A program made the translations under genes and the position numbers. Below are positions 17,065 through 25,731 of a stretch of 64,000 nt of DNA, one piece after another. The notes under the pieces were generated by a model. It did not search any database and had not been told where the DNA came from. It worked only from the letters and a program-made list of their open reading frames with translations. How positions within the stretch are numbered: position 1 is the first letter of the stretch; every line of letters starts with the position of its first letter. This DNA is from WQXF01 sp031553615 (GTDB lineage Bacteria > Bacillota > Clostridia > Christensenellales > Aristaeellaceae), in contig JAVBLJ010000054.1 in assembly GCA_031553615.1 (NCBI GenBank), positions 1 to 64,000 on the forward strand, in the 5' to 3' direction.

Positions 17065-17100
17065 GACGAGCTTTGTTGCAAAAACAAGGCTCGCCTTTTT
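17065..17100. terminator. Terminator between converging murA and AlgJ-like genes
   Basis: CGAGCTTTGT (17067-17076) pairs with ACAAGGCTCG (17084-17093) through one wobble and is followed by five T on the plus strand. The minus strand gives four T, so it may serve both genes. Confidence 0.75.
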
Positions 17101-17194
17101 GTATGCTTCGCGCAATCCCTATCTCCCGAAGGAATCGGGGCCATGAACCAGAGCCCTGAGCCTGCTCCTATCGCTTCACAGCCTTCGGCGTTCT

Positions 17195-18451
17195 CTACGG
17201 TGCTGTTGCCTCCGGGAAATACTCGTAGGTGGCGTTGCCATCGGTGGCGTGGGTTGCGCCTATGAGCAGAACCGTCACGTCGGGCTGGTATTCGGCGAAA
17301 AACTTCGCAAAATCCACCTCGTAGTAGCGCATGTCCAAATCCTCCGTCTCGCGGAACAGCAGCGCGCCGAAGGGTACCACCGCGTTGCCATAGGAATCGC
17401 AAATCCACAGCAGCTTCTGGTCCAGCGGCGCCAGCGCATTGCTCACGCTATGCCGCGACAGATCACCAAAGCAGAACGCATTGTAGAGATAATCCTTGTT
17501 CATAGCATAGTAATTGAATTTTTGCAGGAGCGGAAGATCGACGAAAACCTGCGAAAAGGTGCCTTCCTGGTGCATCTCGGGGCCAAAGCACTCGGCGGTG
17601 AACCGCGTCTCAAACTTGGGGGTAATGACGGCCATATCATCGCGCCCAGCGTAGTAGGAGCCTGTTTTTGCGCCAGCGGAACCCAGGAGCACGTCTTTGA
17701 ACACGTCTATGTTGTAGTTGGAGATATCGGTGTACAGGGGGGCGACCGGGGGGATAGCGCCGCTTTGGAGCAGTTCAGCCTGAATCTTGCCCCACGCCCA
17801 AAAACAGGCTTCCGTATTCCAGTGATGATCGGTCACGAAGAACGCATCCTCGTAGCGGTAATCATCCTCGCGCATCGACTGGCGCAAATCGAGGAAGGGC
17901 ACGCCGCTTTCGCGCAGGCGGGCGAGCAAGGCATCCGCATTTGCGTTGGAAAAATCCGCGTAATCCAGGGGGATGATCTGCTCATCCGGCGGCACCTTTG
18001 AGGGTGTCATCACCAGCAAGAACGCTTTTCCGGCATCCCGCTGATGCGCATAGAGCGAAGTGATGCTCTGCGCCGCGCGGTCGACCTTGCTTTCCTTCGC
18101 AAGCTTGTACAGATCGATCAGTTGACCATTGTCCATACGCACCACACCGCGAATTTGGCGCTGGCCCAAGAGCCGCGCAAAGAATCCGTAGATATCGATA
18201 TAGCTCTTGCGGCCAATGAGGGGGCGAGCATCCTGCAAAAGGGGTTTGCTTTGGTATTCCGTGCCCAATGAATCGATGTATACGCGCGGTTCGGTGCTCT
18301 GGCGTGTAAGCGGAGCGGAAAGCCCTACAACGCCTGCCCGCAACGAGCACACGCCACCTGCTAGCACATAAAACAGAAACAACACGCCTATAGTCCGCCG
18401 GCCACTAAAGCCTTTCCGATCCTTGCTCACACGATTCACCGCCCCTCTCAC
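17195..18451 (-). CDS. AlgJ/AlgX-like (DHHW) O-acetylation protein
   Basis: The 418-residue protein has one N-terminal membrane segment (about 20-45) and an extracytoplasmic SGNH-like domain. VTDHHWNTEA gives the Asp-His-His-Trp motif of AlgJ/AlgX-type acetyltransferases, and WICDSYGNA near 357 resembles the block with the catalytic serine. Such proteins move acetyl groups, supplied by an AlgI-type MBOAT partner, onto polysaccharide or wall polymers. The partner lies directly upstream (18487-19911), 35 bases away, supporting an operon. The start is uncertain: GTG at 18451 gives the longest protein, while GTG at 18430 has GAGGGG upstream. The acetylated polymer is unknown. Confidence 0.85.
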   Translation of the reverse strand: MRGAVNRVSKDRKGFSGRRTIGVLFLFYVLAGGVCSLRAGVVGLSAPLTRQSTEPRVYIDSLGTEYQSKPLLQDARPLIGRKSYIDIYGFFARLLGQRQIRGVVRMDNGQLIDLYKLAKESKVDRAAQSITSLYAHQRDAGKAFLLVMTPSKVPPDEQIIPLDYADFSNANADALLARLRESGVPFLDLRQSMREDDYRYEDAFFVTDHHWNTEACFWAWGKIQAELLQSGAIPPVAPLYTDISNYNIDVFKDVLLGSAGAKTGSYYAGRDDMAVITPKFETRFTAECFGPEMHQEGTFSQVFVDLPLLQKFNYYAMNKDYLYNAFCFGDLSRHSVSNALAPLDQKLLWICDSYGNAVVPFGALLFRETEDLDMRYYEVDFAKFFAEYQPDVTVLLIGATHATDGNATYEYFPEATAP

Positions 18452-18486
18452 GACAACGGTTGCGCTGACCTTCGATCGCTCAAACG

Positions 18487-19911
18487 CTAAAAGTTAAAGT
18501 AGATGAAAGGGTTGTGGGTGCTAACAATCAGGAACGATACCGACCAGATCAGGCAGATCATGTACGTGCAAACCGTCAACACATCGACCGTAAGGCGCAG
18601 CGCGCGGGAGTTCGTGGCAGATAGCTTGGTGCGCAGTACCTTGAATACCGGCGTTGAGCAGAGGATTGCCATCACAAAGAAGAACCAGTATTCGCGTAGC
18701 GCGACGATTACATTGGGGCAGGCTAACGCATTGCCGTCCATGCCTAACATCGAAAGCCCGTAGAGGGCCGCCTTGTAGGTTCCACTCGCGCGGAACAGCA
18801 CCCATCCGGCCAATACGCACAGCATGGTGAACACTTGGTAGGCGGCGCGCGCCCCTTTGCTCTTGAATTTCTCCGGGTAGCCGGTCAGCTTCTCCGCAGC
18901 GATGAGCACGAAGTACATCAGGCCCCACAGTATGAAGTTCCAGCTTGCGCCATGCCAAGCGCCGGTGAGCAGCCACACCACAAACAGGTTGAACACCAAC
19001 CGCAGCTTCGATTTCACACGCGAACCGCCCAGCGGGAAGTACACGTAATCGCGAAACCAGGTGCCCAGCGATATATGCCAGCGCCGCCAGAATTCGGAGA
19101 TCGATTTTGATATGTAAGGATAATCGAAATTCTCTAAAAATTCGAAGCCGAACATCTTTCCCAGGCCAATCGCCATCTCCGAATATCCCGAAAAGTCAAA
19201 CAGAATTTGGAACGCATAGGCGATTACGCCCATCCACGCGTAGGCCACGGAAAGCTCACCCCGGGGCATGCCAAATGCCTTATCGGCGATCAAGGCCATG
19301 TTGTTGGCCAGGATCACCTTTTTGGCCATGCCTGCGATAAAGCGCATCGCGCCTTCGCTGAATTTATCCAGGCTGTGCTCGCGAACCAGTATTTGTTCCT
19401 CAATGGTGGAGTAGCGCACGATGGGACCGGCGATCAGCTGCGGAAAGAACGCCACATACAACCCCACATTCAGCGGATTGTGCTGCACCGCCACCGTGCC
19501 CCGGTACGTATCGATGGTGTAGGACATGGCCTGAAAGGTGAAGAACGAGATGCCGATGGGCAAAGCGATCTTTATCATCCGCGACGTCAAACCGAGTGCA
19601 TTCAGGTTTTGCAACGCAAAACCCAGGTATTTATATACAAACAGCACCGATAGATTGCCTGCTATCGCAAACACCAGCAGCCCGCGCTTGAGCCGGGGAG
19701 TTTCCCGATATCGCTCGATGCAGAGCGCCATGCCGTAATTGAACAGTATGGATCCCATCATCACCAGCACGAAGGTGGGCTCGCCCCAGGCGTAGAACAG
19801 TAGGCTCATGACCAGCAAGAACGGGTTTCGATACCGATTCTTGATCAGGTAGTAGCCCACCAGCACGATAGGGAAAAACAGGAACAGAAAAACGTTGCTC
19901 GAAAAGACCAA
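18487..19911 (-). CDS. AlgI-type MBOAT O-acyltransferase
   Basis: This 474-residue integral membrane protein has about ten hydrophobic segments and the MBOAT signature region: FDFSGYSEMAIGLGKMFGF, then SISEFWRRWHISLGTWFRDYVYFPLGGSR, and the invariant histidine in LLTGAWHGASWNFILWG. It passes acetyl groups across the membrane for O-acetylation of an exported polysaccharide, with the AlgJ-like gene downstream as the acceptor-side enzyme. The start is the TTG at 19911, preceded by GGAGGTG at six bases; no alternative ATG is close. Its own promoter lies at 19979-20007, and a terminator (20046-20092) separates it from cca. No glycosyltransferases are adjacent, so the polymer cannot be named. Confidence 0.92.
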   Translation of the reverse strand: MVFSSNVFLFLFFPIVLVGYYLIKNRYRNPFLLVMSLLFYAWGEPTFVLVMMGSILFNYGMALCIERYRETPRLKRGLLVFAIAGNLSVLFVYKYLGFALQNLNALGLTSRMIKIALPIGISFFTFQAMSYTIDTYRGTVAVQHNPLNVGLYVAFFPQLIAGPIVRYSTIEEQILVREHSLDKFSEGAMRFIAGMAKKVILANNMALIADKAFGMPRGELSVAYAWMGVIAYAFQILFDFSGYSEMAIGLGKMFGFEFLENFDYPYISKSISEFWRRWHISLGTWFRDYVYFPLGGSRVKSKLRLVFNLFVVWLLTGAWHGASWNFILWGLMYFVLIAAEKLTGYPEKFKSKGARAAYQVFTMLCVLAGWVLFRASGTYKAALYGLSMLGMDGNALACPNVIVALREYWFFFVMAILCSTPVFKVLRTKLSATNSRALRLTVDVLTVCTYMICLIWSVSFLIVSTHNPFIYFNF

Positions 19912-19978
19912 GCACCCACCTCCAGCCCCACATGGGCATTTTTCGCGATCATTCTACAGGAAATCGCAAATCTGTCCA

Positions 19979-20007
19979 ATTATACCATGGGCCCAGAAGA
20001 TGTGCAA
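19979..20007 (-). promoter_or_regulatory. Promoter of the AlgI/AlgJ-like operon
   Basis: On the minus strand TTGCAC (20007-20002), 17 bases, then TATAAT (19984-19979), preceded by TGG, an extended -10. Confidence 0.6.
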
Positions 20008-20045
20008 GGCAGGCGGGGCAGGCCATTATAGCTGCGCGGGATACA

Positions 20046-20092
20046 CAAAAGCCCCCGCTCCCGGAGCTCTGGAGCTTCCAGCCGGGCGGGGG
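20046..20092 (-). terminator. Terminator beyond cca
   Basis: On the minus strand CCCCCGCCCGG (20092-20082) pairs with CCGGGAGCGGGGG (64-52 of the same block) around an inner AGCTCCAGAGCT-type hairpin, followed by four T. It isolates the acetylation operon from the cca operon. Confidence 0.75.
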
Positions 20093-20157
20093 AGGCGACC
20101 TAATCCGTGCCCTTTTGGGGGGATACGGAGCATTGCAACGGCTCTTTTCAGAACCCC

Positions 20158-20323
20158 TATACTATTCCTCGATAGATTTCCAGCATATCTCGCGAATCTT
20201 TTTCCGAATGGTGTTGTCGCGCTTCGATCAGCGTAGCTGCCGGCTACGCCTCCCTCAGGCTCCTAGCCATTCGAAAAAATCTTCCGCGATCTATTGCGTG
20301 AAATCTAGCGAGGAATAGTATTA
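20158..20323 (+). repeat. Palindromic interspersed repeat, copy C (type 2)
   Basis: The 166-bp element has ends TATACTATTCC and GGAATAGTATTA. Its arms (ATTCCTCGATAGATTTCC against ATTCCTCGCTAGATTTCA in reverse complement) are complementary over about 50 bases but differ from the arms of copies A and D. The core (about 20210-20270) is nearly the same as in copy A, including GTTGTCG, TCAGCGTAGCTGC, GGCTACGCCTCC and CTCCTAGCC. It lies just beyond the 3' end of cca. Confidence 0.8.
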
Positions 20324-20336
20324 GGCGCACCATTGC

Positions 20337-21560
20337 TCAACCAGGAGGAGCACCCGCTGACCTTTTCCGGTGTGCAAGCAACGCTTCGCGCCGGTTTTCC
20401 ACCCTACCCTCGATCACCGCATCGAGCAGCACCCCGAGCGCACGGCCCACCTCCGCGCCGCGCAGGCCAATCGCCAGCAAATCATTTCCGCTGATCGCCA
20501 GGTCAGCCAGCCGGTAGCAGGGCGGAACCGCCTCCCCCATCAACGCATCCAGCGCGGCCTCCATCGCGTCCATACCCGCCTCGCCCTGGGCGGCGCGCAG
20601 CGCGATCAGATGCCGCAGCGCTTCGGCATCCAGCGCGTGCAGCGCGCGCAGCAGCACCCCGCGTTCCGGGGAAAGCGGCAGGGCTTGCGCCCCCAGCAGC
20701 GCCACCACCTGGGTACGTGTGGCATTATCGCAGCGTAGCCCTCGCAGCAGCGCGTCGGCGTGCATGGGAATATCCCAAAGCAGCGCGGCCCACCGCACCG
20801 CCGGTATACCGAGCACGGCACACACGCGGCGCACCGCCTGCTCCCACCGCTCTGCATCCTCCGCCAACGCGGAAAACTGCGGCGCGGCGGCGCTCACCAC
20901 TGGGGCGAAGCGGGTCAACCCCCGCTCCGGCGCAGGCGCGCACAGCAGCTTGTTCAGCTCGATCCAAATCCGCTCACGTGCCACGTAGGCCAGCGTGCCG
21001 CGTGCGGAAAGCGCCGCCTCCGCCGTGGCGGGCTCCACGTCAAAAACGCACGCGGCGGCGAACCGCAGCGCGCGCAGTATGCGCAATGCATCCTCTTCAA
21101 ACCGCCGCGCGGGCTCGCCCACGCAGCGCACCAGCCGCCGCCCGATATCGTCCAGCCCGCCAAAGGGATCGACCAGGCCGCGAACCGGGTGGTACGCCAT
21201 CGCGTTCATGGTAAAATCGCGGCGCGCCAAGTCCTCGCGCAGGTCGCTCACATAGCGCACGCCGTCGGGCCGCCGGTGATCGGTGTACACGCCGTCGATG
21301 CGGAAGGTGGTCAGCTCGTAGGGCACGTGATCCACCAGCGCGGTGAGCGTGCCGTGGGCCTCGCCGGTGGCGAGCAGCTTCACCCCGGGCAAGCTTGCGC
21401 GCATCTGCTCCGGCGTGGCGTCGGTGCAAATGTCGTAATCGTGCGGCACGCGGCCCATCGCCTGATCGCGCACGCAGCCGCCCACCGCATAGGCTTCGTA
21501 GCCCGCACGCTCCAGCGCTTCGATGAGGGTGATTGCCGCGGCGGGGAGTTGAAAGCGCAT
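20337..21560 (-). CDS. cca: CCA tRNA nucleotidyltransferase
   Basis: The 407-residue enzyme adds or repairs the 3' CCA of tRNAs. The class II nucleotidyltransferase head is clear: YAVGGCVRDQAMGR, then HDYDICTDATPEQM with the metal-binding aspartates, then RRDFTMNAMAYHP and EDALRILRALRFAA, the nucleotide-selecting region. The C-terminal half is Ala/Arg-rich and helical; it may include a degenerate HD-like domain but I see no clear HD pair. Whether it adds the full CCA or only part cannot be judged here. The ATG at 21560 follows GGCGGTGA, 44 bases after the TPM gene, so it is probably the last gene of the xpaC operon. Copy C of the palindromic repeat and a terminator follow it. Confidence 0.93.
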   Translation of the reverse strand: MRFQLPAAAITLIEALERAGYEAYAVGGCVRDQAMGRVPHDYDICTDATPEQMRASLPGVKLLATGEAHGTLTALVDHVPYELTTFRIDGVYTDHRRPDGVRYVSDLREDLARRDFTMNAMAYHPVRGLVDPFGGLDDIGRRLVRCVGEPARRFEEDALRILRALRFAAACVFDVEPATAEAALSARGTLAYVARERIWIELNKLLCAPAPERGLTRFAPVVSAAAPQFSALAEDAERWEQAVRRVCAVLGIPAVRWAALLWDIPMHADALLRGLRCDNATRTQVVALLGAQALPLSPERGVLLRALHALDAEALRHLIALRAAQGEAGMDAMEAALDALMGEAVPPCYRLADLAISGNDLLAIGLRGAEVGRALGVLLDAVIEGRVENRREALLAHRKRSAGAPPG

Positions 21561-21604
21561 GCGTCACCGCCGTCCCTGTCAAGCCTTCCGGCATAATTGC
21601 CTCG

Positions 21605-22615
21605 TTAGAATTTGCGGCTCGTGCTGGCACCGCGGCCCGTGCCGCCGCCGGGCTTGAATCCGCCAAACCCGCCGGAGCTTCCCCCGCCGAATCCGCCGGA
21701 GCGGGGTCCGCCAAAGCCGCCCCAGCCGCCCATGGGGGGCATGCGCGTGGTGCGGGAGTTCCCGCGCATCATGTTGCCCAGGAAACCGCCCAGCAGGAAG
21801 GGCAGGCACCCGCTAGAGCTGCTGCGGCGACCGCTGCGCCGCAGGACCGAGATCACGATGATGATAAGGATCAGCGTGCCCAGCCAGCTCCCGCCCTCCT
21901 TTTTGGGGGTGGCGGTGCTCTGGTTCGCATCGTACTCGTACTGGTACTCATTCCCGTTAGAATCGTACTCGTAATGATAGTTCGAGCCGCTGTCGAACAA
22001 TCCGCCAAACAGGCTGCTGAAAAAGCCGCCGACGTCGGTGCCGTTGATCGTAAAGCTGTTGCCCGTGTTGACTCCGCCGTAATTGCCCGCCGTGCCCGCT
22101 GTCAGCGAAACACCTTGTGATTGGGCAATGCGGTCACTGATAGCGAAAAGCATGTTGCGCAAGCCCTCGGAGTATTGACCCGCTGTGAGCAGGTCGGCAT
22201 ATTGATCCACGACGCGCTGACGAGCTGAGGCATTGAGCGTGTGCTCTACGCCGGTTCCGGAGTAGATGCATATGTCGCGGTCGCCGCGCGAGAACAGCAG
22301 CAATACCCCGTTGTTATCCTTCTTGGAACCGATGCCCCACGAGGTAAACAGGTCGTGGGCGTACATATCGACGTCCTCGCCGTCCAAGAAATCCACCAGG
22401 ACGGTCACGGCCTGTACCCCGGTCTTGCTCTCCAGATCGCGCGCATAGGCGGTCATCGCGCGGATGTCCGCTTCGGCCATCACGCCGCTGCCGGTCAGGT
22501 CAAACACGTAGGTCTGTGCCGTGCCCGTGGGCGCGGGGGGGATCTCCGCCAGCGCCGCGCCGCTCAGCAGCGCGCAGAGCACCGCCAGCACAACACCGAT
22601 ACGAAGCTTGTTCAT
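21605..22615 (-). CDS. Secreted TPM-domain protein (YgcG-like)
   Basis: The 336-residue protein has a signal peptide (to about ALA-EI at 24), a TPM domain (about 36-165; VFDLTGSGVMAEADIRAM, then TGVQAVTVLVDFLDG and WGIGSKKDNNGVLLLFSRGDRDICI), a linker with polar Tyr/Glu repeats, a membrane helix (LGTLILIIIVISVL, about 247-260) and a Gly/Arg-rich tail ending in GGGTGRGASTSRKF. This matches the TPM proteins often paired with LemA; some members act as phosphatases but the usual role is unclear. LemA lies directly upstream at 22686-23324, 70 bases away. The ATG at 22615 follows AGGAGG. Confidence 0.88.
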   Translation of the reverse strand: MNKLRIGVVLAVLCALLSGAALAEIPPAPTGTAQTYVFDLTGSGVMAEADIRAMTAYARDLESKTGVQAVTVLVDFLDGEDVDMYAHDLFTSWGIGSKKDNNGVLLLFSRGDRDICIYSGTGVEHTLNASARQRVVDQYADLLTAGQYSEGLRNMLFAISDRIAQSQGVSLTAGTAGNYGGVNTGNSFTINGTDVGGFFSSLFGGLFDSGSNYHYEYDSNGNEYQYEYDANQSTATPKKEGGSWLGTLILIIIVISVLRRSGRRSSSSGCLPFLLGGFLGNMMRGNSRTTRMPPMGGWGGFGGPRSGGFGGGSSGGFGGFKPGGGTGRGASTSRKF

Positions 22616-22685
22616 TTCTTTCCTCCTATTGGATATTCAAGCGAATGGGTACTCGGGCTGCAAGTTTCTGAAAAACGCGAAAAAA

Positions 22686-23324
22686 CTATAGCTCGCTAAA
22701 GAGCTCGGGCTTGGAGAACAGCGCGCGCGTGGGCAGATCGTTGTAGGTATCGATGGCCTTTTGCATCTGGCGATCGTAATCGCGGGCGCGGATGGCCAGC
22801 TTGCGGCCATGCTCGTTGAAGGAGGCGGTCACCGTCTGCAAAAGCTCCTTGTCCTCGGTGTTCAAGTGGGAATGAACGGCGTTCACCGCATCGCTGATGG
22901 CGATTTGCAGCGCAGCGTTGGCTTCGGCGATCTCCTTGGGTGTGCCGGCGTTGTGCATGGTGTTGCGCGCCTTCTCCAGCGCGGCGCGTTCGGTCTTGGC
23001 CACATCCTGATATCGGCTCATAATGGCCAGCAGGTTGGCGGCGGCGGCGGCGCGCCCTTCCACGATATCGCCTATGGGCAGCTGCTGATCGCCGGGAATC
23101 TTTTTGCCGTCGACCTCCAGCCCTTGCCACACGCGCTGTGCCTCACCCACCTTGCGATCAAGCTCGCGCCAATTGCCCATTGGGATGCTCACCAGCACGA
23201 ACACCAGCCCGATGGCGAGGCCCTTGGCGAGGGAAACGAGATGCAGCCGTTGGTACAGCGTCCTTCTCGCGCCTTCCTTTGCGTCGGCGGGGGAAGCTGT
23301 TTGAACGGTCTGTAGCTTCTTCAT
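22686..23324 (-). CDS. LemA family protein
   Basis: This 212-residue protein has one N-terminal membrane helix (about 33-50, GLAIGLVFVLVSIPMGN) and a long helical LemA-like domain: NWRELDRKVGEAQRVWQGLEV, then IGDIVEGRAAAAANLLAIMSRY, and a C-terminal segment with DYDRQMQKAIDTYNDLPTRAL. LemA proteins are helical bundles facing the outside; they commonly pair with TPM proteins, as here (21605-22615), but their job is not settled. The first helix is preceded by a 32-residue basic cytosolic segment. The ATG at 23324 follows AAGGTGCGG. The gene is third in the xpaC-telA-lemA-TPM-cca series. Confidence 0.87.
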   Translation of the reverse strand: MKKLQTVQTASPADAKEGARRTLYQRLHLVSLAKGLAIGLVFVLVSIPMGNWRELDRKVGEAQRVWQGLEVDGKKIPGDQQLPIGDIVEGRAAAAANLLAIMSRYQDVAKTERAALEKARNTMHNAGTPKEIAEANAALQIAISDAVNAVHSHLNTEDKELLQTVTASFNEHGRKLAIRARDYDRQMQKAIDTYNDLPTRALFSKPELFSEL

Positions 23325-23396
23325 GGCCGCACCTTCTTTCTTCTGCTACCTTTTATCTGTGCTTACGGTCTGTGCCTACAGGGCTAGCGATATGCT

Positions 23397-24497
23397 TTAA
23401 GCGGAACGCAGCGTCTCCTGGGTGCGCTCGCTCTGCATCTGCTGCATGCGCAGCGCACGCTGCAGATCGGTCACCGCGCCCAGCAGCTTTTCGTTGCTGC
23501 GGTGAAGCGCCTGGCGCTCTCCGGCATGGCCAACGCCCAACAAGGCGAGCAGCCGGGCAATGAACGTGTTGCGCATCACCATGTCGCGCTCAATCTCGCG
23601 CCGCGCCCGCTCCACCTCGTGCTGCGCATCGAGCTGCGCCGCCAATCCCAGCGACACCAGCACTTGCGATTTCCAGAGCGGCAGCGTCTGCCGAAGCGTG
23701 CGATCCATGACCTCGATCATGCGGGCATTGCCTTCGAGCAGTAGCACCATCTGCGCACGGGTTTGCAGCGCCACTTGGCGGGTGAGGGCGATATCGTGCA
23801 CGCGGCGCTCCAAGCGCTGAAGCTCCAATGCATTGGCGGTATCGGCAGGTGAAACGGCGTCTAAAACAACATTTGGGCCAGCATTCGGGACGGCGGCCGG
23901 GCTCTGCGCACTCAGCGCGGTTTCCCCATTGACTGCGCCCGTTGCAGGGAGCGCGGGCATCCCCTGAGCGGCGCGCAGCTGGGCCAGCCGCACCTGTCCG
24001 CAGAGCAGGTAGGTGCTTAGCCGCACCAGATGCGCCTGATTCTCTTGCTCCATGCGCTCCAGCACCTTCGAAATGCGCCGCAGGCCGATGCTTTGATCGA
24101 GCAGCTCACCCGCGGTGCGCTCCACCGCCGGGTCCAGCTCGCGGTACTCCTTGCGCAGCCGCGAAAAGCTGACCCGGCCAAACAGGAACATGCGCGCGGC
24201 GCACAGCCGGTCAAAGCCGCGCAACTGAGCCAGCAGCTTTTCCACGCCCTGCTCCCCGGTGTGCAAATCCTGATCGGCCACGGACTTGATGGCCACGTCG
24301 AGCCAGGTTTGCATCGAGCTCTGCTCGGCGGCACCGTACACGCTGAGCTGGGAAGGGTCGGACGCATCGATCTGCCCTGCGAAGCCGCGCACCAGCGAGC
24401 GTTCCTGCTCGGTCAGAGCAGGCATCACCGCCGCAGCCTCCAGCACACCCTCCCCCAGCAGGGCCGGGGTTTGCAATTGTGGCAAGTCGTATGTCAC
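23397..24497 (-). CDS. telA: Toxic anion resistance (TelA) family protein
   Basis: The 366-residue cytosolic protein is mostly helical and fits the TelA family: a short N-terminal lead (TYDLPQLQTPALLGEG), KSVADQDLHTGEQGVEKLLAQLRGFDRL, a coiled-coil middle with ISKVLERMEQENQAHLVRL, and the conserved region LERRVHDIALTRQVALQTRAQMVLLLEGN ending in IERDMVMRNTFIARLL. TelA proteins were linked to tellurite resistance and to envelope stress; the mechanism is unresolved. The start is the GTG at 24497, six bases after AGGAGA and one base after the xpaC stop, so the two are translationally coupled. The C-terminal half is Gln/Arg-rich. Confidence 0.88.
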   Translation of the reverse strand: MTYDLPQLQTPALLGEGVLEAAAVMPALTEQERSLVRGFAGQIDASDPSQLSVYGAAEQSSMQTWLDVAIKSVADQDLHTGEQGVEKLLAQLRGFDRLCAARMFLFGRVSFSRLRKEYRELDPAVERTAGELLDQSIGLRRISKVLERMEQENQAHLVRLSTYLLCGQVRLAQLRAAQGMPALPATGAVNGETALSAQSPAAVPNAGPNVVLDAVSPADTANALELQRLERRVHDIALTRQVALQTRAQMVLLLEGNARMIEVMDRTLRQTLPLWKSQVLVSLGLAAQLDAQHEVERARREIERDMVMRNTFIARLLALLGVGHAGERQALHRSNEKLLGAVTDLQRALRMQQMQSERTQETLRSA

Positions 24498-24498
24498 G

Positions 24499-25140
24499 TT
24501 ACTTCTCCTGCGTCGCGTCCGGCTCCAGCAGGCCATCCTGGCGGAGCAGGTCGCGCAGTACGTCGATCTCGGTCTCTACGTTGAGATAGCGGAATTGATC
24601 CAGCGCGTCCAGCTGCTTCTCGAAGGCCTTGCGGATGGCCTCCAGCGCTTCCTCGATGCGGGATAGCGTGCGCTGGGCGGCCTCGCCGTGCGCCTCGGTC
24701 TGCGCGATCTGTGCTCGGGCATCCACCAGCTTGAGGGTGGTGGGCAGATAGTAGCGCAGGAAGGTGCGCAGCTGACTCTGCAGCTCGGGCTGCTTGGCTA
24801 ACACGGCCAGCATCTGCCGCGCGAGAGCCTCGACGAGGTCGACCTTCTTATCGATGCCGTCGGTGGGAATGCGCATGCGCGCATCGTGGATATTTTTGAG
24901 CGATTCACGCGCTTCAAGGATCAGCTGATCGCAGGCGATGTTGCCGGTGTTGGGAGCAACCTCCACCACCATGAACCGATCCGGGAAGTACCGGCGCAGC
25001 GGCGCGTACAGCAAAAAGCAGAGCAGGGCCGCGCCCAGGTAGGAGAGCCACGTATGGAACCCGATCACCCAAGCGTACAGCATTACGAGCACGCCCAGCA
25101 GGATAAAGGGTGCGCCGGAATGGATGCGTTTGGTTTTCAA
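24499..25140 (-). CDS. xpaC: XpaC family membrane protein
   Basis: The 213-residue protein has two N-terminal membrane helices (about 10-45, PFILLGVLVMLYAWVIGF and WLSYLGAALLCFLLYAPL) followed by a helical cytosolic domain. The latter includes LILEARESLKNIHDARMRIP and QLRTFLRYYLPTTLKLVDARAQI, typical of the XpaC family first named for hydrolysis of an indolyl phosphate dye in Bacillus. XpaC is nearly always next to TelA, as here, one base apart. Direct function is unknown; a shared role in envelope stress is inferred from context. The ATG at 25140 follows GGAGGCG. It is the first gene of the operon and has a near-consensus promoter. Confidence 0.9.
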   Translation of the reverse strand: MKTKRIHSGAPFILLGVLVMLYAWVIGFHTWLSYLGAALLCFLLYAPLRRYFPDRFMVVEVAPNTGNIACDQLILEARESLKNIHDARMRIPTDGIDKKVDLVEALARQMLAVLAKQPELQSQLRTFLRYYLPTTLKLVDARAQIAQTEAHGEAAQRTLSRIEEALEAIRKAFEKQLDALDQFRYLNVETEIDVLRDLLRQDGLLEPDATQEK

Positions 25141-25233
25141 TGGCTCGCCTCCTTAACAACATTCGCAGATTCATGCGCTTCCCAGGTTCTTTGCCTTCGC
25201 AAATCGTCAGCGTTCGCGTTTGTTTGTGCCCTT

Positions 25234-25262
25234 ATTGTACCCGATTGCCTTCGGCCTGTCAT
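25234..25262 (-). promoter_or_regulatory. Promoter of the xpaC-telA-lemA-TPM-cca operon
   Basis: Minus-strand ATGACA (25262-25257), 17 bases, then TACAAT (25239-25234). The -10 lies about 94 bases upstream of the xpaC ATG. Confidence 0.7.
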
Positions 25263-25731
25263 GAGAATGTGGTTAAAATCCGCTATTCCACGATTAAAGG
25301 CAGCGCTCGTAGCAACGAATCGAGCAACGACCAGCCACAGATCGATCGTCGCTCGATCGTACGTCGGCTCTAATTCAATATAATAGCAATTCCGGCACTG
25401 AAATGCAACGTTGGCTTCCCCGGCTTTCTTCGCTTTTCTTCGCTCGCCCGCGAATTTCTCTCATTTTTTGAAGAATGCCCGAAAGCACCGCCGGGGAAAC
25501 TAGAGCGGTTGGAAAACGTTTGGCATGCGATTGGTATGCGCTGGAAAGCTTTGGGAAGTCAATGCGCGCCAAAAAAGCGAGCCGTGCCCCCGTAGATGCG
25601 CCGCTTTCGCTGGTTCTTTTCCCATCCTGCCGCGAAAAAGCAAGGAATTGCTTGGGTTTTTCGGCTGAGGGCGGCGCATAAACACCCATAGTGCGGACAA
25701 ACTGGAGGGGTGGACAGACGGAGGTGGGCGC
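25263..25731. other. Intergenic region between divergent xpaC and ywmB
   Basis: No credible gene is seen here. There is an ATCGATCG-rich stretch at 25341-25361, a TATAAT at 25379-25384 without a good -35, and a small AAGCAA-GGAA-TTGCTT hairpin with five T after it at about 25646-25668. The promoter of ywmB is not obvious. A 275-residue open frame on the minus strand (25375-26202) mirrors the ywmB gene and is rejected. Confidence 0.5.
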
